Shown here: piece by piece, positions 14,511 to 23,135 of the stretch
How the letters are laid out: each line of letters opens with the position of its first letter
How positions within the stretch are numbered: position 1 is the first letter of the stretch
Assembly (NCBI GenBank): GCA_040902845.1
Contig: JBBDWM010000015.1
Location: forward strand, 1-29,133
DNA from: JALYNX01 sp040902845
Lineage (GTDB): Bacteria > Actinomycetota > Acidimicrobiia > Spongiisociales > ZC4RG35
DNA length: 29,133 nt
Direction: 5' to 3'
Translations under genes and position numbers: made by a program
The notes under the pieces: model-generated
Seen by the model: the letters and a program-made list of their open reading frames with translations, nothing else
The model's database searches: none
What the model was told of the DNA's origin: nothing

Positions 14511-15665
14511 CTAACGAGCATCGGTTGGAGCGGAAGATGCTGCCGCCTCCACGAGAAGCGCCTCGACCTCCCCGGCGATCCGGTTGAGATCGTGACGATC
14601 CAACACCCAGTCACGAGCTTGCAGGTCGACCCTCCGCTCCGACGCTAGATGGTCCGACAGAGCGGAGGCCAGCCTGACGACGTCTCCGACCGGCACCAAA
14701 GTGCCGAAGCGACCGTCGACAGTTGCCTCCCTGACCGGCGGGATGTCAAAGGCGACCACGGGAACCCCGATCGACATAGCTTCCAGGACGGCCGTGCCAA
14801 GACCCTCCATCAGCGAGGAGAATGCGAACACATGAGCATTCTTCAGATAGTCGACAACCCGGGTCGTGTGCCCGACCAGGGTGACCGAGCCGGCGAGCCC
14901 AAGTCGATCGATCGCTCCGGCGACCTCGGAGGAAGCATCACCCTCACGGCCGACGATGGCCAGGTGTGCGTTCGGAATCGCTCTTTTGACGGAGGCAAAG
15001 GCCTCCACCAGGAGCACCTGGCCCTTTTGTTGAGCAAGACGACCGACGTTGACCACCAACGGCCCTTCCGGGAGCCCCAACTCGGCCCGTGACTGCGGTG
15101 ATGTCTGCACCGGTCGAGGCACACCCCGTGGAATCACCGTCACCCGGGAACGATCGACACCGAGCAGGTCCGAATTGGTGGCCTTGACCTCCTCGGTGAG
15201 GGCGCGGAATCGCACCAAATCACTCCGGGCCGCCCAGCCGGCGACGGCCCGAAGCAACTGGGCCCTCCGGCTCGATGCCCCGGGTTGGTAGGTGCGCAAC
15301 GATTCCAGGTCGCCTGAGAGCACCAGATTGGAGACAACCGGGATCCCCAGGCTTCGACCCACCAGCTGCCCCACGAGGTTCCCCAGGAAGAGACTGGTTT
15401 GGATCACATCGGGCCGCTGCTCACGGGCGGTGCGTCGCAATGAAGTCACCGCCCGTGGCCAGGTCCGCGACCCCGATCCCTCCCTCAGACCGATCACCTC
15501 CACCGTGATCTCCCGTTCCCGAAGCTGATCGGCCAGTTCCATGCGGTCATAGAGGGTCACAACATGCTGCTCGGCGCCATCCGAGAACCGGATCACCTCG
15601 CGCACCAGGCCTTGTTCGGCGCCACCGGACCCCGAAAGACTGTCTATGACATGCAAAACCCTCAT
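14511..15665 (-). CDS. GT4-family glycosyltransferase
   Basis: A 384-residue GT-B retaining glycosyltransferase. The N-terminal acceptor domain starts MRVLHVIDSLSGSGGAEQGL; the C-terminal donor domain has NVGRLAQQKG and the EX7E motif (Glu287-Glu295 in MEGLGTAVLEAM). The ATG at 15665 has GAAGGA about five bases upstream; the longer open frame lacks a family match. It is the first gene of the ten-gene minus-strand run, 12 bp before the aminotransferase. No convincing promoter is seen in the 124-bp divergent gap. Donor and acceptor sugars are unknown. Confidence 0.88.
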   Translation of the reverse strand: MRVLHVIDSLSGSGGAEQGLVREVIRFSDGAEQHVVTLYDRMELADQLREREITVEVIGLREGSGSRTWPRAVTSLRRTAREQRPDVIQTSLFLGNLVGQLVGRSLGIPVVSNLVLSGDLESLRTYQPGASSRRAQLLRAVAGWAARSDLVRFRALTEEVKATNSDLLGVDRSRVTVIPRGVPRPVQTSPQSRAELGLPEGPLVVNVGRLAQQKGQVLLVEAFASVKRAIPNAHLAIVGREGDASSEVAGAIDRLGLAGSVTLVGHTTRVVDYLKNAHVFAFSSLMEGLGTAVLEAMSIGVPVVAFDIPPVREATVDGRFGTLVPVGDVVRLASALSDHLASERRVDLQARDWVLDRHDLNRIAGEVEALLVEAAASSAPTDAR

Positions 15666-15789
15666 CTGGTCCTTCAAAGGATTGACCGAGGCATCGAGGC
15701 TAGCTAGTGACCGTCCCCAGCCCCGCTGCGGCACCGGCTCTGCCTCCGATTGGATCAGATAGGACAATGAGAGGTCTTACGATCCCCCG

Positions 15790-16689
15790 ATGTCAGAATC
15801 GCTCTCGACCCTCCTCGACCTCCTCACGCGGTCTGATTTCCTGATCGGCGTTCTTGCCGGGCTGACCGGTTTCGTCTTGGTCTTCTTCGCCCCCCGCGGC
15901 GAGGGACGCTCGAGATTGGATTGGGGTCTGATAATGGCCGCGGCAGCCTTCGTCGCCGTCAGTGTGACCCAGGGAAGAAGGTTGGGCCTGCTCGGCGGAT
16001 TGGGGGTCTTGGCCCTCGGGGGATGGCTGGCGAGGCCGCCCCGCGGCAGTGCCCGAGCTCCATTTGGCTGGGCGTTGATCGCGATCGGTGCCGAGGCAAT
16101 GATTTGGCGGGGTGGGTTCGAGGAGACTGGTTGGCTCCTCGTCATCGCACCGGCGGCGATTGCGATGATCGGCGCCACTCTTGCAGCCTGGGCGACCCGC
16201 CTCCCCCAGGAGTGGCTGGGGATCATGATCGCGATCAGTGCATTCGGCATCTGGGTCACTGTCCCGGAGACAGAAGGGGCGAGAGCCCTACTCGGCGCAT
16301 CGATCCCCATGGCGCTGGGCACATTGCGACCGGTCGGCGCCAAGCTCGGCTATGGAGGGGCATTTCCGCTGGCCGGCCTCCTGGTCTGGATCGTCGCCAC
16401 CGGGGGTGAGGCGCGCCCGGCTTCGATCATCGGCGGCTGGGCGTGCATCGGCGCCCTCGCCATCCTCCCTCATCTCAGACCTCCTCCGAGCCGGTTCGTC
16501 GAAAGCAGGCGCACGCTCACCGTGCTGCTGCACGCAGTCCTCGTCCTCGTCGCATCCCGGATCATCGGTCTCTGGGAGTCTGCCGGCCTGGCATTGGTCG
16601 CAGCCACCCTCGTGGGAGTTGGTGTTTATCTGGTCCTCGGGCTCCTACCTGTGGCCAAGGCAGATCAGGCGTCTCTGACGAGGGACTGA
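15790..16689 (+). CDS. Polytopic membrane protein of unknown function
   Basis: A 299-residue, strongly hydrophobic protein with about ten to eleven predicted membrane segments, beginning near residues 17-34 and ending near 263-287. The only charged stretches are short loops such as 35-42 and 230-240. I do not recognise the family. It is the only plus-strand gene between two minus-strand units and converges on the deacetylase with a 10-bp gap. The ribosome-binding site is weak (GAGG 15 bases upstream). Its place in a polysaccharide locus suggests an envelope role, but nothing in the sequence gives an activity. Confidence 0.7.
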   Translation: MSESLSTLLDLLTRSDFLIGVLAGLTGFVLVFFAPRGEGRSRLDWGLIMAAAAFVAVSVTQGRRLGLLGGLGVLALGGWLARPPRGSARAPFGWALIAIGAEAMIWRGGFEETGWLLVIAPAAIAMIGATLAAWATRLPQEWLGIMIAISAFGIWVTVPETEGARALLGASIPMALGTLRPVGAKLGYGGAFPLAGLLVWIVATGGEARPASIIGGWACIGALAILPHLRPPPSRFVESRRTLTVLLHAVLVLVASRIIGLWESAGLALVAATLVGVGVYLVLGLLPVAKADQASLTRD

Positions 16690-16699
16690 TCCGACCGGG

Positions 16700-17491
16700 T
16701 CAGGGACCGTTGTAGCCCTTGAGCCGGCGTCGGATGGTTTCCTCGAGCCGGAGCCCTCCTCGAAGCCGGGCCCCGAAGAACCGGTAGCCGTCCGAGAGCT
16801 GCACCGGGTAACGATGCAGAAGATGCGGCTCAGGCCTGTTCGGGGGCCGGGCCGACCCGCCGAGCGCTGCTGAGGCATAACGCCTACTCACTGCGGAGTC
16901 GGCGCTCGGCGACCAAAAGCCCCAGGGGTAGGCGAAATGTGTCGGGCGGACCCCCAACCGTGTCTCGATCAGGTCGTCGCTGGTCCCCAACTCGTCCTCC
17001 ACCTCGTCAACGGACAGATATCGCAGGTCGAGATGCCGATGGGTGTGCGCCCCCACGGTGACCAAGCCGGATCCGAGCATCATCCCGATCTGGTCCCAGG
17101 ACAGGGGCTCGGCCTTCTCCGGCGGCCCCAGAGGCCGACCCGTTTCAATCGAGTCTGTCGCGAGGTACAGAGTGAAGGGCAGACCATCTTCGTGAAGGAG
17201 GGGAAACGCCGTGGTGTAGGTGTCCCGATAACCGTCGTCGAAGGTGAGGACCACAAGGCGCTCCGAGCCCGAATCGGACCACCTCGTGATGGCCTTGTCG
17301 AGATCGACCACCTCACGATTGGCCGCCAGCCAATCGAGTTGCCGGCGAAAGTCGCCGAGACGCACCTCCATCTGCCGTCCCAGACCGGCGTTGATCTGGT
17401 GGTAGATCAGCAGACGCGGGCCACGGGGGCGGGGGCGGACAGCGTCAGTAAGTGCGGATACGGCCTTGACCGCGGTACGCCCCGCCGCCAC
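16700..17491 (-). CDS. Polysaccharide deacetylase (CE4/NodB)
   Basis: A 263-residue carbohydrate esterase 4 domain protein. The NodB motifs are in order: TFDDGYRD (Asp85, Asp86), the metal-binding H-x3-H at His149/His153 in GAHTHRHL, and FAYPWG. Such enzymes remove N-acetyl groups from polysaccharides. No clear signal peptide or membrane anchor is visible, which is unusual for a surface enzyme; it may act on a precursor inside the cell. The start is GTG at 17491, three bases after the stop of the Wzz-like gene, so it is the last gene of the capD-wzz-deacetylase unit. Confidence 0.9.
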   Translation of the reverse strand: MAAGRTAVKAVSALTDAVRPRPRGPRLLIYHQINAGLGRQMEVRLGDFRRQLDWLAANREVVDLDKAITRWSDSGSERLVVLTFDDGYRDTYTTAFPLLHEDGLPFTLYLATDSIETGRPLGPPEKAEPLSWDQIGMMLGSGLVTVGAHTHRHLDLRYLSVDEVEDELGTSDDLIETRLGVRPTHFAYPWGFWSPSADSAVSRRYASAALGGSARPPNRPEPHLLHRYPVQLSDGYRFFGARLRGGLRLEETIRRRLKGYNGP

Positions 17492-17494
17492 GCC

Positions 17495-20140
17495 TCAACC
17501 GGTGGCGAGGAGTGAATTCATCTCATCCTCGGTGAGGACCGGGAAGGGAAGGAGACCCAACCGCTGTAGGGGGGCGAGGTTGGCACGAAAACCGGCTGAC
17601 CAGTCGGGATTCCACTCCCAGGCCTCGTTCTTGGTCCGTCTGCGTGTGGCTTTGGTCGCCTCATCGACGGTGATGCCTAACAGCAGCCCGAGCGCCGTCT
17701 CCATCCGCCGAACCTCGCGGATCCTCGCTTCGATCAGGGCCGCCTGCTCGATCTCACTTTTGGCGTTGGCCGACTTCAGGTTCCGTTCCAGCTCGTCGAT
17801 GACCCGGCTCGTCATCTGGGTCATGAGATTGTCAATGCGCTGGCGATCGAACCGGGCCGCCGGGACCAGGACCTGAACGGTTCCCTCTTCGCTGTTCAGC
17901 TGCCACACGGCCGGATCGCCGCTGGTCCGCTTCAAATGTCTCACAAAGAACTGTCTGGATAGCCAGTCATCGAGGTCGACCGATTCCCGATCGGTGCCAG
18001 CCGCCAGGATCCGCTCCATTTGCTCGATGATGGCGGCAGCAGTGTGAGGCGCCACCTCGGTGTTGAGCTCGTCCATCAGCCATCTACCAACCGAAGGATG
18101 CTCAGTCACAGAACGGAAAGGGACAAAGCCACTGAGCGACACCTCGTCGATCACATCGTCGGAAAAATCCCCCTGCCCGTAGCCGGCGGTCATCATGTCT
18201 TCCACCCGCGAGACCAAATAGTCGGCGACAGCATCGAATGCGACTTCAGGTGGCGCTCCGTCCAAGCTCGCCAACAACTCCTGGCCGAAGCCTCCGTCAC
18301 TCCCGCTCTCCTGAAGCGAGCCGACCCGATCGGCAAGGCTCTGCAGAGAGTCGGGCGGGAGAAGTGCAGTTCCCCTTGTCCCGGGGATCGGATAGTGGCT
18401 GAGTCTCGAGATCGGGGAAGTGGTTGGGCCGGGATGATGAACGGGCTCAGGAATGACTTGCTCAACGTGTCGCTCTCCTATCCCCCACACCGCCCGCTCC
18501 GAGCGCTGCAGGAAGACCGCGCCCATCATCGAGACCTGACGTTGCGCGACATCGAAGACGAGCCCGTTGACCCGCGGCATCGTCGATCTTCCGGGCGTCA
18601 GCACCAGGACACTGCGGCGGAGACGCTGCATCGCTACCTGCGCGGCGGGTGTGCCGATGTCGCCCACCGCCACCACGACCACGTCGAAGTGGCGAACGGC
18701 CTCCTCGACAAATGCCCGGAACTGGCGTCCGGCCAGAGCGTCACCGGGCGACGGTGGAGGTGGGCCCGCCGGAATCACTGCCAGGTCGGGGCGCACGAAC
18801 AACGCACCGGCGACTGCGGCCGCTACCGCACGGTCAAAACCCATCGATTCCGGGTTCAACGCCAGAACACCCGAGAGAGAAGAACCGCCGACCCGATACT
18901 CACCCATCGCCGAGTCGCTGGCGAAATCGGCATCGACCAACAAGACGGATGAGCCGGCGCTCGCCATTGATACGGCGAGGTCGGTGGTCAGCGCGTGAAC
19001 GCCCGGACCCGCAACATTGTGGGCGGTCACCGCCAGCGTGGCGCCGGTGGACGGAAGCTGAGCTTCCACGACCGAACGCAACGCCTGGATCGCCGGTTTG
19101 CGGAACCCGCCTTCAGTTGTGTCGTACCAGGCCTCGCCCAGCCCGGCTCCCACACGACGTGTCGGAACCTCGCCGAGGAACGGGACGTCGAGATCCTCGG
19201 GCAGCCAGACAGGCTTGGTGGCCCTGGTGATGAAGACCAGGCCAAACAGCGCCAGCGCAATACCGCCGATGAGCCCGATCAGCCCGTTGATCAACGGGTT
19301 GGCCGGGTCCCCCGTCAGATCGAGGAAGACAACCGGATCGATGGTCCGATTGTCGATGATGCCCAGTGCACGAAGGTTCAGCTGATCGTATTCGACGCCC
19401 AGGAGTGCCAGGCCGTTCTGCAGCGAGGTGAGCCTGAATTGATCGGCCACGCTGAGCGTTGTCGAGGGCGCCGCGCCTGCTGTCGCCCTCTCGGTCTCGA
19501 GTTCATTGAAAGCCTCTTGCAGCTGCTGACGCCGCGTGGTGGCCATTGGGAGCTCGACCGCTGAAGCAGCGTCCTCCTCGACCAAGGCCTGGGTCAAGGC
19601 TTCGCTCGTGGCGAGGATCTGTTGGTCGAGAGACGCGAGGTCGGCGACCAGCGCCTGCTCCTCGGGAGTGAGCGTTATCTGGAGCTCGGCGATCTGGGCC
19701 TCGATGAGGGCGGCCTTGTCGAGGACACCGGCGAGTCGGGCTTCAACGGATCCACCGGCCGCCGGGTCGACATCCCGATATGCGTCGAGCAGCGCACTGG
19801 CCTTTACGTTGGCTTCCGCCTCGGTGTTGCCGAGGGCGCGGAACGCAAGACGGCCGGTGATTGCGTCGATTTCGATTATCGAAGTCGGGTCGGCGAATAG
19901 AAGTTCGCCGGCTGCCAGCCGGGCTTTTTCCAGGGTGGTATCCCTCTGTACCGCTAGTGCCTCGGCGGTCTGGCCTTCCAGGGGGTCGAACCGGATGGCG
20001 ATGGTCGCCTGAATCTGTGCGTCGCGGTTGTCGTTGGCTAGGACGGTGAAATACCAACCGGCCAACAAGCCGAGCAACCCAACGCCCAGGATGACATACC
20101 ACCGGTCACGAAGGACCCGAAGCAGCCGCTTCAGCTCCAT
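17495..20140 (-). CDS. Wzz-like protein with degenerate BY-kinase domain and PglX-like C-terminal region
   Basis: An 881-residue protein. Residues 1-310 look like a chain-length determinant (Wzz): membrane segments at about 15-34 and 284-305 enclose a mostly helical region with coiled-coil stretches (about 135-260). Residues 310-560 resemble the cytoplasmic BY-kinase of CapB/Wzc, but the Walker A is degenerate (VAGPGVHALTT at 376-386, His where Lys is needed). The Walker A' VLLVDADF remains (399-406). Residues 620-870 are not part of known Wzz proteins. DLDDWLSRQFFVRHLKR (722-738), PAVWQL, and PDWSAGFRANLAPLQRLGLL (845-864) resemble the C-terminus of BREX PglX and Eco57I-type methylases. No methylase motifs are present. 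It overlaps capD by 10 bp. Confidence 0.75.
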   Translation of the reverse strand: MELKRLLRVLRDRWYVILGVGLLGLLAGWYFTVLANDNRDAQIQATIAIRFDPLEGQTAEALAVQRDTTLEKARLAAGELLFADPTSIIEIDAITGRLAFRALGNTEAEANVKASALLDAYRDVDPAAGGSVEARLAGVLDKAALIEAQIAELQITLTPEEQALVADLASLDQQILATSEALTQALVEEDAASAVELPMATTRRQQLQEAFNELETERATAGAAPSTTLSVADQFRLTSLQNGLALLGVEYDQLNLRALGIIDNRTIDPVVFLDLTGDPANPLINGLIGLIGGIALALFGLVFITRATKPVWLPEDLDVPFLGEVPTRRVGAGLGEAWYDTTEGGFRKPAIQALRSVVEAQLPSTGATLAVTAHNVAGPGVHALTTDLAVSMASAGSSVLLVDADFASDSAMGEYRVGGSSLSGVLALNPESMGFDRAVAAAVAGALFVRPDLAVIPAGPPPPSPGDALAGRQFRAFVEEAVRHFDVVVVAVGDIGTPAAQVAMQRLRRSVLVLTPGRSTMPRVNGLVFDVAQRQVSMMGAVFLQRSERAVWGIGERHVEQVIPEPVHHPGPTTSPISRLSHYPIPGTRGTALLPPDSLQSLADRVGSLQESGSDGGFGQELLASLDGAPPEVAFDAVADYLVSRVEDMMTAGYGQGDFSDDVIDEVSLSGFVPFRSVTEHPSVGRWLMDELNTEVAPHTAAAIIEQMERILAAGTDRESVDLDDWLSRQFFVRHLKRTSGDPAVWQLNSEEGTVQVLVPAARFDRQRIDNLMTQMTSRVIDELERNLKSANAKSEIEQAALIEARIREVRRMETALGLLLGITVDEATKATRRRTKNEAWEWNPDWSAGFRANLAPLQRLGLLPFPVLTEDEMNSLLATG

Positions 20141-22050
20141 TGTGGTTCGAATTCAGAAGCGTTCGCCCCGGTCGCGACGCCTATGGCGGCACTGGCCAGA
20201 TAGGAGAGCAGACGCCTCACCTCTTCCTGGTTTCCGGCATGGGCGGCGTCTTCGAGATCGGCGACGCTGTCGAGCACAACATATGCAGTTGGATGGCCAA
20301 GTCGAGCCTCAAAGATCTGTGGGTTCCGGGTCAAGGCCATCGGGTCAGTCGAAAGGCTCTCAGTGAGCTTCTCCCCAGGCCGGCGGCCAGTGTACTCGAT
20401 CTGAATATCGGCACCAGGGGTGAGACCGGCGAGCCGGATCAGACGGCGGGCCAGATCGACGATCCTCACCGGATCACCCATGTCGAGAACGAAAACCTCC
20501 GATCCCACCGCCAGGGCAGAGGCCTGTAGGACCAACTGCACCGCCTCGTCGACGGTCATGAAGTATCGAGTCATGTCGGCGTCGGTGACCGTCACCGGCC
20601 CGCCGATCTTGATCTGCTCGACAAAGGTCGGGATCACACTCCCGCGACTCCCGAGGACGTTGCCAAACCTGACTGCGGTGTAGACACAGCCGTCGTTTCG
20701 ATGCTGCCCCAATTGGACCATCAACTCTGCAATCCGCTTGGTCGCACCCATGACCGACGACGGGTCCACCGCCTTGTCCGTGGAGATGAGCACGAAATGG
20801 CTCATACCGGCGCGGGAGCCGGCCTCGATGACGTTTCGGGTACCGATGACGTTGGTCAAGACCGCCTCGTCAGGGAACTCCTCCAGCACTGGCACGTGCT
20901 TCAAAGCGGCAGCATGGAAGACGACGTCGGGGCGGATCTTTTCAAAGGTGCGCAGGGTTTTCTCGGCATCTCGGACGTCGGCCAGCAAGATATGGGGCTC
21001 ACCGGTCCACCCCAGCGCGGAATCGTGAAGAAGCGTCTCGTCACGGTCGAGGGCCCACACCCCGGCCGGCTCGAAACCCAGCACCTGAGCCACGACCTCG
21101 GCGCCGATCGAGCCGCCGGCCCCCGTCACCATCACCCGCTTACCCTTCAAAAGGAGAGCCACCTCCTCGAGGTCGGTGGCGACCCTGGGACGCGCCAGCA
21201 GGTCCTCGACCTTGATGTCCCGGACGTCGACAGCGGCTGAGCGATCCTCCATGACATCGCCGGCCGCGGGAAGAATGCGAAGCCGGACGTCGACTTCGAG
21301 ACAACGGTCCACCACCTCGCGGGTGCGGATGGGGTCGGTCCCCACGACCACAACCTCGTCGATGTCGTACTCGAGCACCAGGTCGGCGACCTGGCCCAGA
21401 TGACCGAGAATGGGTAGCCCCGCAAGCCGCCGAGCCGCCTCCGGAGCCGAATGGCCGCCGGAGACGAACCCCACCACCATGCCGTGATCGGCGAGCTCCG
21501 GGACTTGACGGGCGAACACGGCCGCGTCACGACCGGTGCCCACCACCAGGATCCGGTTACCTCCCCCCGTCTTCCGGAAGGAAAACAATCGGGACCGAAA
21601 TCGGACCAACCCCATCCCGGCCAGGGAAAACAAGGCGCCCATGACCACCACGCCCACCGGCAAAACGAGGTCGATATGTGAGAACTCCAGGTAATAGGAC
21701 ACGACGAGTACGAGGGTTCCGGCAGCGGCGTTGGCCACAACCACCTTCATCGCCTCGTCGGTGGAGGCATGCTCCCAGACATGTCCGTACGCCCCCGCGA
21801 TCACATTGGCCACAATGTGAGTCACGATGATCAGTGGCATGAGCTTGGCGAGGTCGCTGAAATAGGACCTCGGGTCGGCGATCCCAGGGTCGAGCATCCT
21901 GATCGCCATAGCGATCGAATACGCCGCAATGACGATGAAAATATCGATGAAAGCAAACGCTATGTCGGCTCGAACCCTGGCCGCGGCGCCAGAAATGGCT
22001 CGCCGCAAACGCGTCGCCAGAGTCTCCCCACTGATTGCACCGCCCAACAA
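20131..22050 (-). CDS. CapD/PglF/WbpM-type UDP-sugar 4,6-dehydratase
   Basis: About 639 residues. Four N-terminal membrane segments lie within residues 30-150. A CoA-binding-like Rossmann domain (ILVVGTGRDA, about 167-176) follows, then the catalytic SDR domain with GAGGSIG (310-316). The active site has the dehydratase form: STDKAVDPSSVMGATK, with Met434 where Tyr normally sits and Lys438, typical of PglF/WbpM. Enzymes of this type turn UDP-GlcNAc into UDP-4-keto-6-deoxy-GlcNAc. No ATG fits the start. TTG codons at 22056, 22050 and 22047 follow GGGAGG (22064-22059), and 22050 has the best spacing. It opens the minus arm of the polysaccharide locus. Confidence 0.87.
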   Translation of the reverse strand: MLGGAISGETLATRLRRAISGAAARVRADIAFAFIDIFIVIAAYSIAMAIRMLDPGIADPRSYFSDLAKLMPLIIVTHIVANVIAGAYGHVWEHASTDEAMKVVVANAAAGTLVLVVSYYLEFSHIDLVLPVGVVVMGALFSLAGMGLVRFRSRLFSFRKTGGGNRILVVGTGRDAAVFARQVPELADHGMVVGFVSGGHSAPEAARRLAGLPILGHLGQVADLVLEYDIDEVVVVGTDPIRTREVVDRCLEVDVRLRILPAAGDVMEDRSAAVDVRDIKVEDLLARPRVATDLEEVALLLKGKRVMVTGAGGSIGAEVVAQVLGFEPAGVWALDRDETLLHDSALGWTGEPHILLADVRDAEKTLRTFEKIRPDVVFHAAALKHVPVLEEFPDEAVLTNVIGTRNVIEAGSRAGMSHFVLISTDKAVDPSSVMGATKRIAELMVQLGQHRNDGCVYTAVRFGNVLGSRGSVIPTFVEQIKIGGPVTVTDADMTRYFMTVDEAVQLVLQASALAVGSEVFVLDMGDPVRIVDLARRLIRLAGLTPGADIQIEYTGRRPGEKLTESLSTDPMALTRNPQIFEARLGHPTAYVVLDSVADLEDAAHAGNQEEVRRLLSYLASAAIGVATGANASEFEPQWS

Positions 22051-22112
22051 CTTCAATGCCTCCCAATGCGGCCCGGCCGTGCAGGCAGAGCCTCCCAGAC
22101 CGAGAAAGCTAT

Positions 22113-22141
22113 CACATACCGGTCGTTGCCGAAAGTGGCAA
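22113..22141 (-). promoter_or_regulatory. Candidate promoter of the capD-wzz-deacetylase unit
   Basis: TTGCCA (22141-22136; five of six to the -35 consensus), a 17-bp spacer and TATGTG (22118-22113) lie about 56 nt upstream of the chosen capD start in the 200-bp divergent gap 22051-22250. The -10 is weak. It is divergent from the candidate at 22182-22210. Confidence 0.4.
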
Positions 22142-22181
22142 TTGAACGCTGGACGTGGTCGTGGGAGTATGTGAGTACAGG

Positions 22182-22210
22182 TTGGGGAAGACACCGGGTC
22201 GCAATACGAT
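22182..22210 (+). promoter_or_regulatory. Candidate promoter of the epimerase-to-formyltransferase unit
   Basis: TTGGGG (22182-22187), a 17-bp spacer and TACGAT (22205-22210) lie about 40 bp before the epimerase ATG. Matches are three and four of six, so this is only a suggestion. The rest of the divergent gap shows no clear operator. Confidence 0.3.
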
Positions 22211-22250
22211 CCATCGCGCCCGGTCTTACAGAGGATTCTGGGAGGTAACG

Positions 22251-23135
22251 ATGAAAGTGTTGGTGACTGGCGCGGCCGGCTTTCTCGGCGGTCATATCGC
22301 ACGAAAGTTTCGCGATGTCGGATGGGAGGTGACGGCGTTCGACGTGGCCCCCTTTGCGCAGGAGGGGATACGGTTCGCCCAGGGAGACTTGACGGAGGCC
22401 AACTCGGTGGATCAGGCGATGGCCGGGGCCGACGTAGTCGCCCATGTCGGCGCCATTGGTGATGTCTATCTCGCCGGGGAGCAACCGGCGCTCGCGGCCG
22501 ACGTGAATGTGGTCGGCACTGCCAACGTGGTCGAAGCCGCGATCAGGCATGGCGTCCGTCTGATCTACGCCTCCACCTGGGAGGTATACGGCGCGCCGCG
22601 ATACGAGCCTCTGGACGAAGAACACCCAACCGCACCCGACCATCCTTACAGCATCACCAAGCTGGGTGGGGAATCTCTGGTCTTGGCCGCAACCCACTTG
22701 CGCTCGCTTTCCGCCCTCGCCTTGCGGCTGGGCACCGCCTATGGGTCCGGCCTGCGAGCCAACTCGGTGTTCCGGATCTTCATCGACCGGGCCCGGCGAG
22801 GGGAGCCGATCACGATCCAGGGAGACGGCTCTCAGGGGCGTCAATTCACCCACGCTTCGGACATTGCACGGGCATTCCATCTCGCCGCCGCCGCAGAGAC
22901 GTCGGGCATCCCCATCAACACCGTTGCTTTGGAGACCGTCACTATCAGGGAGCTCGCAGAAAAGATCGTGCAACGCTTTCCGACGGAGCTCACCTTCGGC
23001 GAGCCGAGACCAGGAGACGTGGCACCGGCCGTGGTGTCGGCGAAACGGGCCGAGGAGATTCTGGGCTGGCGCTCGGAGATGCCCTTCAACCGTGGCCTCG
23101 AGGAGTTGATAGCGGATGTCGTCGGCGCAGGCTGA
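22251..23135 (+). CDS. NAD-dependent nucleotide-sugar epimerase/dehydratase
   Basis: A 294-residue extended SDR protein. The NAD-binding GAAGFLGG is at residues 8-15 and the catalytic Tyr/Lys pair is in HPYSITK; ASTWEVYG supplies the conserved Ser/Thr. These enzymes change a sugar while it is attached to a nucleotide; the substrate (for example UDP- or GDP-hexose) cannot be read from the sequence. GGGAGG five bases before the ATG is an excellent ribosome-binding site. It leads the plus-strand unit and overlaps the next gene by 20 bp. Confidence 0.88.
   Translation: MKVLVTGAAGFLGGHIARKFRDVGWEVTAFDVAPFAQEGIRFAQGDLTEANSVDQAMAGADVVAHVGAIGDVYLAGEQPALAADVNVVGTANVVEAAIRHGVRLIYASTWEVYGAPRYEPLDEEHPTAPDHPYSITKLGGESLVLAATHLRSLSALALRLGTAYGSGLRANSVFRIFIDRARRGEPITIQGDGSQGRQFTHASDIARAFHLAAAAETSGIPINTVALETVTIRELAEKIVQRFPTELTFGEPRPGDVAPAVVSAKRAEEILGWRSEMPFNRGLEELIADVVGAG

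Noticed and set aside
17495..20140. A BREX defence system, suggested by the PglX-like tail
   Set aside because: The resemblance covers only the C-terminal region. There is no methylase motif and no brxA, brxB, brxC/pglY, pglZ or brxL gene. The pgl names of the sugar enzymes here refer to protein glycosylation, not to BREX.
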